Notes under the pieces: generated by a model
The model's input: the letters and a program-made list of their open reading frames with translations, nothing else
The model's database searches: none
Told to the model about the DNA's origin: nothing
Assembly (NCBI GenBank): GCA_004297775.1
Contig: SCUE01000032.1
Span: 124,001-188,000, forward strand
Origin: Chloroflexota bacterium
Lineage (GTDB): Bacteria > Chloroflexota > UBA6077 > FW602-bin22
Reading direction: 5' to 3'
DNA: 64,000 nucleotides
Part shown: positions 49,111 to 56,279 of the stretch, one piece after another
Numbering within the stretch: position 1 is the stretch's first letter
Layout: each line of letters opens with the position of its first letter
Position numbers and translations under genes: made by a program

Positions 49111-49512
49111 TCATTGTGCGGCGACGACCATCGAGCCCTTCATGCCCAACTCCCTGTGACCGGGAATCGTGCAGTCCAGGTCGAAGGCGCCGCCCTTGTC
49201 GGCCGTGACGGTCGCTTTCGCGCCTTGCCCAGCATTCGCGTGGATATGGATGCTGAGCGCGGCAACATGCAGGTCATGCTCGACCGAGCCTTTGTTGTCG
49301 AACACCAGCGTGACCGGCTTTCCGGCCGGCAGCCGGATCAACGGCGGATCGAACTTGAAATCGGTCGCGACGACATAAACTTCGGTCGGCGCCGCGCTGC
49401 CGCCCCCCTTCGGGGCCGCTCCGGCCGCGCTTCCGCCGGCTGGCGCACAAGCGGCCAAAGCCAGCGCCGCCGCCGCAAGCGGCCAGAATCGAACCAAGCG
49501 TAAACGCAACAT
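49111..49512 (-). CDS. Cupredoxin lipoprotein
   Basis: 133 residues. LAAAALALAAC is a lipoprotein signal and lipobox. The mature domain has VVATDFKFDPPLIRLPAGKP, then VEHDLHVAAL (His ligand), and DLDCTIPGHRELGMKGSM (C-x4-H-x4-M), a complete type 1 copper site. It would shuttle electrons at the outer face of the membrane. It is first in the operon with the propeller-cupredoxin, CcdA-like and YtkA-like genes. An imperfect palindrome lies 67 nt upstream at 49579-49605. Confidence 0.9.
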   Translation of the reverse strand: MLRLRLVRFWPLAAAALALAACAPAGGSAAGAAPKGGGSAAPTEVYVVATDFKFDPPLIRLPAGKPVTLVFDNKGSVEHDLHVAALSIHIHANAGQGAKATVTADKGGAFDLDCTIPGHRELGMKGSMVVAAQ

Positions 49513-49578
49513 TCAGACTGCTCCCGTGACCGTGCCCGCTATGAGCTTGGGGGCCGCGGGCCTCCGGTGGGAACGCCA

Positions 49579-49605
49579 GAGTTAGTGGTTTCGCCCTACC
49601 AACTC
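49579..49605. promoter_or_regulatory. Imperfect palindrome upstream of the cupredoxin operon
   Basis: GAGTTAGTGG, six bases, CCTACCAACTC: arms match at 8-9 positions. It lies in the promoter region of the cupredoxin gene, between it and the convergently placed response regulator gene. A NarL-type regulator site or other operator is possible. Confidence 0.4.
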
Positions 49606-49694
49606 GGATAGGCGAATCGTTGGAGGCCGCGGCGACGTCGGGCGACGGGGTGCGTCCGATGAGCGCGTGTGACCTGGGGCCGGGACGGCTGCAT

Positions 49695-50345
49695 TCAGGC
49701 AGACTGTCGGCGGACGAGTCCGTGCTCGACCGCCCATCCGACCACCTCGGCGCGGTTGCGCATATGCAGTTTGCCAAGGATGTTCTTGACGTGGAAGCTG
49801 ACCGTGTTCTCGGAGATGAAGAGCGCCGCGCCGATCTCGCGATTCGTCTTTCCGCGGGCGAGGTGTTCGAGCGCTTCGCACTCGCGCTCGGTCAGGCCGG
49901 CCTCCTCGTCGGGGCGACGGCTACCTTCATTCACGCGAGCGAACTCCCGCAACAGTTTCTTGGCCAACCCTGGCGACATCGCTGGCTCACCACGGCCAAT
50001 CTGCCCGACAAGGTCGGCGAACTCCCGCTCGCCGAGGTTCTTGAGCAGATACCCCTCCGCGCCGGCCTTGATCGCCTCGAACAGATCCTGCTCGTCGTCA
50101 GACACGGTCAGGATTACAACCTGCGTGTCCGGTGACTCGGCCTTGATTGCGCGAGTTGCCTCGAGTCCCGTGCGGTTGGGCATATTGAGATCCATGAACA
50201 CCAGGTCGGGTCTGAGGCTCTTCGCGAGCGCGATCGCCTCGTCGCCGTCGGCCGCCTGCCCGACGACCTCGAGACCCCAGGCACGTAGCAGACTGGCCAG
50301 TCCGGCCCGAAAGAGCGCGTGGTCATCGGCGAGCAGGACCCTCAC
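49695..50345 (-). CDS. NarL/LuxR-family response regulator
   Basis: 216 residues. The receiver domain has ADDHALFRAGL (acidic pair), LVFMDLNMP (phospho-Asp), ILTVSDDEQ and GYLLKN (Lys). The output domain has LTERECEALEHLARGKTNRE, then FISENTVSFHVKNILGKLHM, a LuxR-type helix-turn-helix. The start overlaps the stop of the histidine kinase by four bases, so they are one two-component system. The neighbouring cupredoxin operon is a plausible target. Confidence 0.93.
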   Translation of the reverse strand: MRVLLADDHALFRAGLASLLRAWGLEVVGQAADGDEAIALAKSLRPDLVFMDLNMPNRTGLEATRAIKAESPDTQVVILTVSDDEQDLFEAIKAGAEGYLLKNLGEREFADLVGQIGRGEPAMSPGLAKKLLREFARVNEGSRRPDEEAGLTERECEALEHLARGKTNREIGAALFISENTVSFHVKNILGKLHMRNRAEVVGWAVEHGLVRRQSA

Positions 50346-52267
50346 CGCGCGGCGACCGCCCCGACGGGCTGGGCCTCGACCGGAACCCGAACCGTAAGGC
50401 GCGTGCCGGTCCCCGGCGAGGCCTCGATGATGAACTCGCCGCCGATCGACTCGGCGCGCTCGCGCATCGTCTGAAGGCCGAAACGCGGCCAGCCCATCGA
50501 CGGGATTTCGCCGGGGTCAAAGCCCCGACCGTCGTCGTGGACCTGCACCCTCAGGCGTGGGCCGTCAACCGCGATCTTGACAGCGACGGATCGGGCGCGC
50601 GCGTGCTTGCGCACGTTGCTTAGCGCCTCTTGCACGACCCGGATAAGCTGAATCTCGGCCGACGGAGGAAGTCGGGCCGCCTCGGCTTCAGGCGGAACAT
50701 CGAGCTCGACGCGAAGCCCGGCGATCTCGGCATAGCGTTCGAGGTAGCCCCGCAATACTTTAATCAACCCCTCGCCGGGCCCAGTGCGAAGTCCGAGTAT
50801 GCTCTCGCGGACATCGCCGTAGAGGGCGCGCGCGACATCCTGCATCGACCCCAACTCATCCATTGCCTCGGGCAATCGCCGATCGTCGAGTAGTTTGCGC
50901 ACGGCCAGCGTCTGGGTGTTGATGTAGCCGAGCACCTGGCCGACGCCATCGTGCAGCTCGCGCGCGATCCGCTCACGTTCCTGGACGACGGCCTGATCCT
51001 GCACTTGCCGGTATAGGCGAGCGTTCTCGATCGCGGGGCCGAGCCACTCGCCCAGGCCCGCGAGCAAGCGCAGCTCCGAGCGATCACGGAACGCATCAGG
51101 CTCCCGGGCCGCCGCTAGCAGGACGCCGAGCTGCTTGCGTCCGTAGTGGAGCGGCGCGGAGCAAACGGATCGGAAGCCGGCCGCGACGAGCGGCTGGCCG
51201 CGCAGATCCGACGTGGCGAGCGGATCGTGCACGGCGGCCGCGGCGCCGATCGCGAGGAGTCCCGGAGCGGCGCCGGCGGCGTAGCGAGTTCGCTCGAGAA
51301 GCGACGTTTCGTCCCCGTTGCGGTGGCAACGCATGACCTGTTCGTCGTCGTCGTCGAGAAGCCAGACTTCGGCCGCGTCAGCCGATGTCGCGCCGAGAAC
51401 GGCGTCGAGCGACAGGCGCAGCACCTCGTCGATCTCGAGGGTGGACGCCGAGGCCTTCCCGGCTGCCAACAACGCGCCAAGCTCGCGGTTGCGCCGTTGC
51501 GACTCGCGATAGAGCGTTGCGTTCCGGATCGCCAGACCCAACTGACCGCCGACAGCGGTCAGATACGCCTCATCTTCACCTGAGAACACACGCTCGCGCC
51601 GGGTCGCGATCACCAGGATACCGTTTACTTCGCCTTCGCAGCGTAAGGGGGTGCTGATGCCAGCTTTGATGCCCTCACGACGCACAGCCTCGGCGACGAG
51701 TGGATCGTCAAGCACACGGGTGAAGACGACCGGACGACCGGTCCGGACGACTTCCGTGGCTACTGGATCGTCGCGCAGCTTGGCGCGTTGTATGCCCGAG
51801 GCGACCGCTGGAGAGAAGCCACGGTGGCACGCGGCCGTATGCTCCTCCCGCTCGGAATCGATCAAACAGATCAGGCCAGCGTCAGCGCCCGTCACAGCCA
51901 GGACGTGGTCGAGACCGGTGCTCAGGATTCCGTCGAGATCGAGGCGCTCCGTTGCTGCTTGAGCAAGCGCGTTGAGGGTCGACAGCCGCCGGTTCTGTTC
52001 CGTGACCCGACGCTCGAGGCGATCCACTAGCCCGAAGACGGCGAGCGAGAATAACGTGACGGCGACGCCGGCGATGACATACGTCGCGGCGAATCCGGGC
52101 AGGGTATGGAGCACAGCGGAGAAGAATTCGTGCCGCAGAAGGTCGACCAGGATCAGAAAGAAAATCGGCACCACGATCGTGAGCCACATGAGCACACGCA
52201 GACTTACCCAGCGCGTAATGCCCCGCCCTCCCTCGACGTATGGGTCAGAGTATTGACCAGGCGGCAA
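50342..52267 (-). CDS. NarX-type sensor histidine kinase with two GAF domains
   Basis: 641 residues. Two membrane helices near the N-terminus (about 22-45 and 58-80) leave almost no outside domain. A short coiled coil is followed by GAF domains at about 110-255 and 275-420, then HisKA_3 with ERERIARELHDGVGQVLGYI (phospho-His in ELHDG), and an ATPase domain with EALSNVRKHA, VQVHDDGRGFDP and FGLQTMRERAESIGG. Sensing is probably cytoplasmic through GAF ligands (heme, redox or small molecules; not readable). It overlaps its response regulator gene by four bases. Confidence 0.92.
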   Translation of the reverse strand: MPPGQYSDPYVEGGRGITRWVSLRVLMWLTIVVPIFFLILVDLLRHEFFSAVLHTLPGFAATYVIAGVAVTLFSLAVFGLVDRLERRVTEQNRRLSTLNALAQAATERLDLDGILSTGLDHVLAVTGADAGLICLIDSEREEHTAACHRGFSPAVASGIQRAKLRDDPVATEVVRTGRPVVFTRVLDDPLVAEAVRREGIKAGISTPLRCEGEVNGILVIATRRERVFSGEDEAYLTAVGGQLGLAIRNATLYRESQRRNRELGALLAAGKASASTLEIDEVLRLSLDAVLGATSADAAEVWLLDDDDEQVMRCHRNGDETSLLERTRYAAGAAPGLLAIGAAAAVHDPLATSDLRGQPLVAAGFRSVCSAPLHYGRKQLGVLLAAAREPDAFRDRSELRLLAGLGEWLGPAIENARLYRQVQDQAVVQERERIARELHDGVGQVLGYINTQTLAVRKLLDDRRLPEAMDELGSMQDVARALYGDVRESILGLRTGPGEGLIKVLRGYLERYAEIAGLRVELDVPPEAEAARLPPSAEIQLIRVVQEALSNVRKHARARSVAVKIAVDGPRLRVQVHDDGRGFDPGEIPSMGWPRFGLQTMRERAESIGGEFIIEASPGTGTRLTVRVPVEAQPVGAVAAR

Positions 52268-52465
52268 CGCCGCGTCGGGTCAGACTACCGATTTCGTCAT
52301 CAGCCACTACCTGGTCGCGCCGCGGCCACTCGCGTCGGAGTCCCGAGCGTCCGGCGACGACCGTCGCCTGTGACCGAGCGCGCCCCAATCAGTACGTACC
52401 GTCCTGAAGCACAAAGGTGCCCAAACCAGTGAACGTGCGCCCGAACCGCCAGTCGGCGCGGGTGC

Positions 52466-52497
52466 GGCCGGGCACGCATTCGTGAGCGTGCCCGGCC
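52466..52497 (-). terminator. Strong hairpin downstream of the Met-rich membrane gene
   Basis: Perfect 12-bp stem (52466-52477 with 52486-52497, GGCCGGGCACGC and its complement) around an 8-nt loop. It begins 19 nt beyond the stop of the 52516-52977 gene. No T-run follows on the minus strand, but position and strength fit a transcription terminator. Confidence 0.7.
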
Positions 52498-52515
52498 ACT
52501 CTGTACCCGATAACT

Positions 52516-52977
52516 CTATCGAGCGCGCGCCAGCAAGAACGGATACGCGAGTCCGGTTACGACGCCGTACATCATATGCGCCACCAGCGACAGAAGCATC
52601 GGTCCGGAAAGCGCCATGCCGAACTGCGGTCCCATTCCCATCATTCCGGGCATGATCAGGAGCGGTCCGAGGACCCACCAGATCACGCCGTAGGCCAGGC
52701 CCATCCACCATCCATTGGCGTAGGTCGCGGCCGGACCGCCGATCGCGAGTCCGTAGATCGCACCAATAATCGCGCTGATGACCATGTGGACGATGCCGCC
52801 GGTCACGGCCGAGTCCGACCCGACCAGGCCTCCGATCATCGGCAGCATTCCCATCATCGCCATCGGCATTCCCATGACGATGCCGCCGGCCACGCCGGCC
52901 ACGGCCGCAACGCCGACTCGCCGCGTCAACCCTGGAACCGCGCTGGGGTTCACCAGATCCGCTGTGAGACTCACCAC
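52516..52977 (-). CDS. Methionine-rich four-helix membrane protein
   Basis: 153 residues with four hydrophobic segments. Met-rich stretches are MGMPMAMMGMLPMIGGL, LLIMPGMMGMGPQFGM and LVAHMMYGV. Such Met clusters often line copper-binding or transport paths, but no named family is recognised. GTG 52977 lies three bases after GGAGG; the next codon is also GTG. It is divergent from the peroxiredoxin-like selenoprotein gene and shares the palindrome at 53046. Followed by a strong hairpin. Confidence 0.7.
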   Translation of the reverse strand: MVSLTADLVNPSAVPGLTRRVGVAAVAGVAGGIVMGMPMAMMGMLPMIGGLVGSDSAVTGGIVHMVISAIIGAIYGLAIGGPAATYANGWWMGLAYGVIWWVLGPLLIMPGMMGMGPQFGMALSGPMLLSLVAHMMYGVVTGLAYPFLLARAR

Positions 52978-53045
52978 TTGCCTCCTTCTTGGGCGCGGTT
53001 GACACGCGCCACTTGCAGTGATGATCCGCGGCGGGCGGAACAGAG

Positions 53046-53065
53046 TCTGTAACGGCGATTACAGT
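53046..53065. promoter_or_regulatory. Crp-type palindrome in the divergent promoter of the peroxiredoxin-like selenoprotein
   Basis: Reads TCTGTAACGGCGATTACAGT. TGTAA, six bases, TTACA is a perfect inverted repeat, and GAG...CTC extends it outward (53043-53045 and 53066-53068). It is 68-69 nt from both divergent start codons, 52977 and 53133. Confidence 0.65.
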
Positions 53066-53132
53066 CTCGGTGGCGTCGGGCGCCGTAGAGTGCCGATTGC
53101 ACGCTGCTTGGAAACGCGGTCAGGAGGCCACG

Positions 53133-54122
53133 ATGCAAACCCACCTGCCGAACCTTGATTTCGAACAGATCGGGCCGCTCCTCGGCGCCTGGTTTCCGGT
53201 TGTGCGGTTGCCCGATCAGTCCGGCGCGATGGTCGATCTCCACGCCGCGCGGGCCGACCGCCGAGCGCTGGTCGTCTTTCACCGCAGCGCGCTCTGGTGA
53301 CCGTACTGCAAGACGCAGCTGGTCGAGCTGCAGAAGCGTCTGGCGGATCTCGATCGCGGCGGATACGCCGTCTTCGCGATCAGCTATGACCCCGTGTCCG
53401 TCCTGGCCGCGTTCGCCGAGCGCTGGGGCATCACCTATCGATTGTTGTCCGACGAAGGTAGCCACGCGATTCGGTCCCTCGGTCTCTACAACGAGCACCT
53501 GGCCGAGCAGGCCGCGGCCCACGGCGTACAGGCGCGCGAGCATCACTACGGGGTGCCGTATCCGGGGACCTTCGTCCTGGACGAAGCCGGAGTGATCGTC
53601 GACAAGTGGTTCGAACAGAGCTATCGCGTCCGTCCGTCGGGCGCTGTGACGCTCGAGAAAGTGGTCGGCGCCGGCCCGGCGCAGGCGAAGGTGTCGGCCC
53701 AGAGCGAGGCGAATGGCATCGCGGCGCGCGCCTGGCTCGCCGACGACTCCTATCGCCCCTACCAGCAACTCCTACTGCACGTCGTGATCGAGCCCGCGCC
53801 GGGCGTGCACGTCTATGGCGACCCGATTCCGGATGGATACCAAGCCCTGCGGATCGAGATCCAATCACTTGAGGGACTCGTCGTTGGACCGATCGAACTC
53901 CCCACACCGGCGACGCTCGTCGTGCCCGGTCTCGACGACTCATTCGTCGGCTACGAACGCGCCATCGACGTCACGATACCTTTCAGCATCAACGGCCGTC
54001 TGGGGCCAGTCGCGCTCGGCGTAAGCATCGTGTTGCAGGCGTGCGACGACACGGTCTGCTACCCGCCGGCCGAGATTCGGCTTGCCCTGCCTCTTGACGC
54101 CGAAGAGAATATCCGCGACTGA
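53133..54122 (+). CDS. Peroxiredoxin-like/DsbD-alpha fusion, predicted selenoprotein (in-frame TGA at 53298-53300)
   Basis: 329 codons if TGA is read as selenocysteine. Residues 1-195 are an AhpC/TSA-like redoxin: LVVFHRSALW, then TGA, then PYCKTQLVELQKRLADLD. Cys-containing relatives have W-C-P-[YF]-C-K here, so Sec56 replaces the first Cys and Cys59 is its partner. YAVFAISYDPVSVLAAFAER, YRLLSDEGSHAIRSLGLYN and VPYPGTFVLDEAG complete the fold. Residues 205-325 resemble the DsbD N-terminal (alpha) domain, ending with C304-x4-C309 (CDDTVCYPP). GGAGG lies five bases before ATG 53133. No signal peptide is seen. A SECIS-like hairpin lies 15-31 nt after the TGA. Role: probably peroxide or disulphide reduction with electron relay to the second domain. 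Confidence 0.9.
53311..53341 (+). promoter_or_regulatory. Predicted bacterial SECIS hairpin of the peroxiredoxin-like gene
   Basis: GCAGCT (53315-53320) pairs with AGCTGC (53326-53331) around loop GGTCG. A lower helix pairs AGAC (53311-53314) with GTCT (53338-53341). The loop begins 20 nt after the TGA. The E. coli fdhF element has GGUC in its loop at about the same distance, which makes this a convincing match. Confidence 0.72.
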
Positions 54123-54134
54123 CGCCAATGACGC

Positions 54135-55037
54135 CTACGGCTTGATCGGATACGGCTCGAAAATCTGGATATCCGCGCCGAAGTCGTAGAACTCGATCAC
54201 CTCATTGCCGCGAAAGACGAGTCGGTAAGGGAGTCCGTCATTGACGCCGATGCAGACGGCGATCGGTTCGTCGGGCGCGGCGTTCACGATTTCCCAGTCA
54301 CGGCAGGGACCGGCGCGGATACGCGCCACTGGCAGTTCTCGCACAGTCCGCTCGGCGCCGAACGCGCGAATTCTCAGATCGAGCCTTTCTTCGAGGAACG
54401 GGGGATGGGCGGTCGATGGCCGCCAGAACGTGCCATCACGAATGAAGACCTCGTCTTCGTAGATCAGCGCCTGCCGCACCTGCGACCCGTACAGGAGGAT
54501 CCGCGTCTTGTTCGGGCCGTCGTACTCCTGGATCAACTCGACCGGACCAGTGAGCCGCGCGCGCTTGCGCGGGATCTCATCGAGGCGCTTGACCGCGCCG
54601 GCCATATCCGGCGGTCGCGGCGTCGGCGTCGCGGTCTGCGTCGGGGTCAGGGTTCGGGTTGGCGTTCGGGTGATCGTCGGCGTCCGCGTCGCGGTGGATG
54701 TCGGAGTCGCAGTCATCGTCGGCGTCCCAGTGCGCGTCGGAGATCCCATCGTCAGCGGCGTCGGCGTCGGCTCGCCCTCGTTCATCGTCGAGACCTCGAC
54801 GCGGCGCTCACCGGACGACGAAATAATCCGGATCGCGTCGGCGCCGCGCGCCGAGTTCGGCTCCGGGGCCAGATTACTCAGACTGGGATCTGGCACGCAC
54901 GCGGCCAGCGACACGAAGGCCGCGACCGCGAGGTACCCGCGCGGCTGCCGGCGAACGCTCGCGAACACACGGCGAAACGCTGCCGCCACGGCGGCGATCG
55001 CGAGACATCGGAGCGGCATGGGGTGATTGTCTGTCAC
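54135..55037 (-). CDS. Thr/Pro-rich linker lipoprotein, function unknown
   Basis: 300 residues as listed. A hydrophobic segment ends in the lipobox SLAAC; with the listed start this Cys is at 47, which is far for a signal peptide, so GTG 54968 (Cys at 24) may be the real start. Residues about 85-145 are TPT/TRT repeats (TATPTSTATRTPTITRTPTR). The C-terminal ~150 residues (RLTGPVELIQEYDGPNKTRI, WRPSTAHPPFLEERLDLRI, YRLVFRGNEVIEFYDFGADI) look like a beta-rich LolA/LppX-type or all-beta lipoprotein domain. I do not recognise the family. Convergent with the peroxiredoxin-like gene. Confidence 0.65.
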   Translation of the reverse strand: MTDNHPMPLRCLAIAAVAAAFRRVFASVRRQPRGYLAVAAFVSLAACVPDPSLSNLAPEPNSARGADAIRIISSSGERRVEVSTMNEGEPTPTPLTMGSPTRTGTPTMTATPTSTATRTPTITRTPTRTLTPTQTATPTPRPPDMAGAVKRLDEIPRKRARLTGPVELIQEYDGPNKTRILLYGSQVRQALIYEDEVFIRDGTFWRPSTAHPPFLEERLDLRIRAFGAERTVRELPVARIRAGPCRDWEIVNAAPDEPIAVCIGVNDGLPYRLVFRGNEVIEFYDFGADIQIFEPYPIKP

Positions 55038-55136
55038 CGCGACCGCGACCGCCTATCGGCACGAGTCCGATTCAGGTCGAGGCGGACGAGACACCCGTCG
55101 TCCCAGGTGCCTGGTTTCGCACTTGGGCGCTCGCCA

Positions 55137-56162
55137 CTACTCCTCCAGCGGAAACCTCGGCTTCACGCTCTTGTTCACCAGTCCGTGAACCGGCCACTTC
55201 CCCGTCAAGACGCGTCCCATTTCGATACCCATCCAGCGCGCGCGCTCGACGCGCGCCTTGTCCGATGCCGACGCGACGTGTGGCGTCAGGATCACGTTCT
55301 CCATCGTCAGGAGCGGGTTATCCGGGTCGGGCGGCTCCTTCTCCTGGACATCGAGCCCGGCGCCGGCCAGCTTCCCCTCCCGCAGCGCCCGGATCAATCC
55401 TTGCTCGTCCACGACCGGACCGCGCCCGGTGTTGATGAAGAGCGCCGACCGCTTCATCCGACTGAACTGTTCGTAGCCAATGAGATGATGGGTCGCCTTC
55501 GACAGCGGCGTGTGGACCGACACGAAATCAGCCCGCTCGAACAGGTCGTTCAACGTCGGAACCAGCGTCACACCCAGTTCGCGCGCCACGTCCGACGATA
55601 CGAACGGGTCGTAGGCGATGACGTCCATCTCGAACGGCCGGATGAGCGACGCAACGACGCGCCCGATGTTGCCGAGCGAGACGATGCCGAATGTCTGGCC
55701 GTAGATGTGCTGTTGCGGCATCATCTCCGGCCGGCGCTCGCCCTGTGTCCCGGTGGATGCCGCCTTCATCCACTCGTTCAGCGGAACAATCTTCCGCACC
55801 AGCGACAGCCAGAGCGCCATCGCCTGGTGCGCGACCTCGCGGTGGAACACCCGTGGCAGATTGACGCAGACAATCCCCAGTTCGGTTGCGCCTTCGACGT
55901 CGAAACGATCGACGCCGATGCCCAGGGCACAGAGCGCGCGCAGATTCGGCAATTGCACGAGCACGTCGCGCGTGCAGTGAACGGCGCTCTCGAAGATGCC
56001 ATCGACATCCTTCGCCGCCACGATCAGTTCCTCGGGCGTTGAGAATGTGCCCATCACGAGATCGACGCCGAATGTCTCGAACTCGACCCGGGTTGGCTGG
56101 AAGAAGGTGTCACCGCCGAAATTGGCGCTCGCCAGGGCGCGCGGTCGTCGTCCGGTTGGCAT
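55137..56162 (-). CDS. D-isomer-specific 2-hydroxyacid dehydrogenase
   Basis: 341 residues. FGIVSLGNIGRVVASLIRPF is the NAD loop (G-x-G-x2-G as SLGNIG), and FINTGRGPVVDEQGLIRAL, EKEPPDPDNPLL and VILTPHVASAS give the catalytic Arg, Glu and His. LRALCALGIGVDRFDVEGAT is the substrate loop. It reduces a 2-keto acid or oxidises a D-2-hydroxyacid such as phosphoglycerate or glyoxylate derivatives. There is no ACT domain, so it is not full-length SerA. It is divergent from the sugar isomerase/epimerase gene and may share a pathway with it. Confidence 0.9.
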   Translation of the reverse strand: MPTGRRPRALASANFGGDTFFQPTRVEFETFGVDLVMGTFSTPEELIVAAKDVDGIFESAVHCTRDVLVQLPNLRALCALGIGVDRFDVEGATELGIVCVNLPRVFHREVAHQAMALWLSLVRKIVPLNEWMKAASTGTQGERRPEMMPQQHIYGQTFGIVSLGNIGRVVASLIRPFEMDVIAYDPFVSSDVARELGVTLVPTLNDLFERADFVSVHTPLSKATHHLIGYEQFSRMKRSALFINTGRGPVVDEQGLIRALREGKLAGAGLDVQEKEPPDPDNPLLTMENVILTPHVASASDKARVERARWMGIEMGRVLTGKWPVHGLVNKSVKPRFPLEE

Positions 56163-56279
56163 CTCGATCGTTCTCCTTTGTACCTGCCGCGCCAGCCTAT
56201 CCGGGTCGTCCGCGTCGTGTCAACGGATGTGGCATGCTCCACCGCAACGCCGAGGGCGGCGATCACGCGTATGTAGGGG

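Noticed and set aside
53298-53300. Sequencing error TGC to TGA
   Set aside because: Possible for one site, but the hairpin with GGTCG loop at the right distance and the parallel case at 36890 make error the weaker explanation.
54405-56042. Plus-strand 545-codon open frame
   Set aside because: Antisense to the lipoprotein and the hydroxyacid dehydrogenase; composition is that of a shadow frame.
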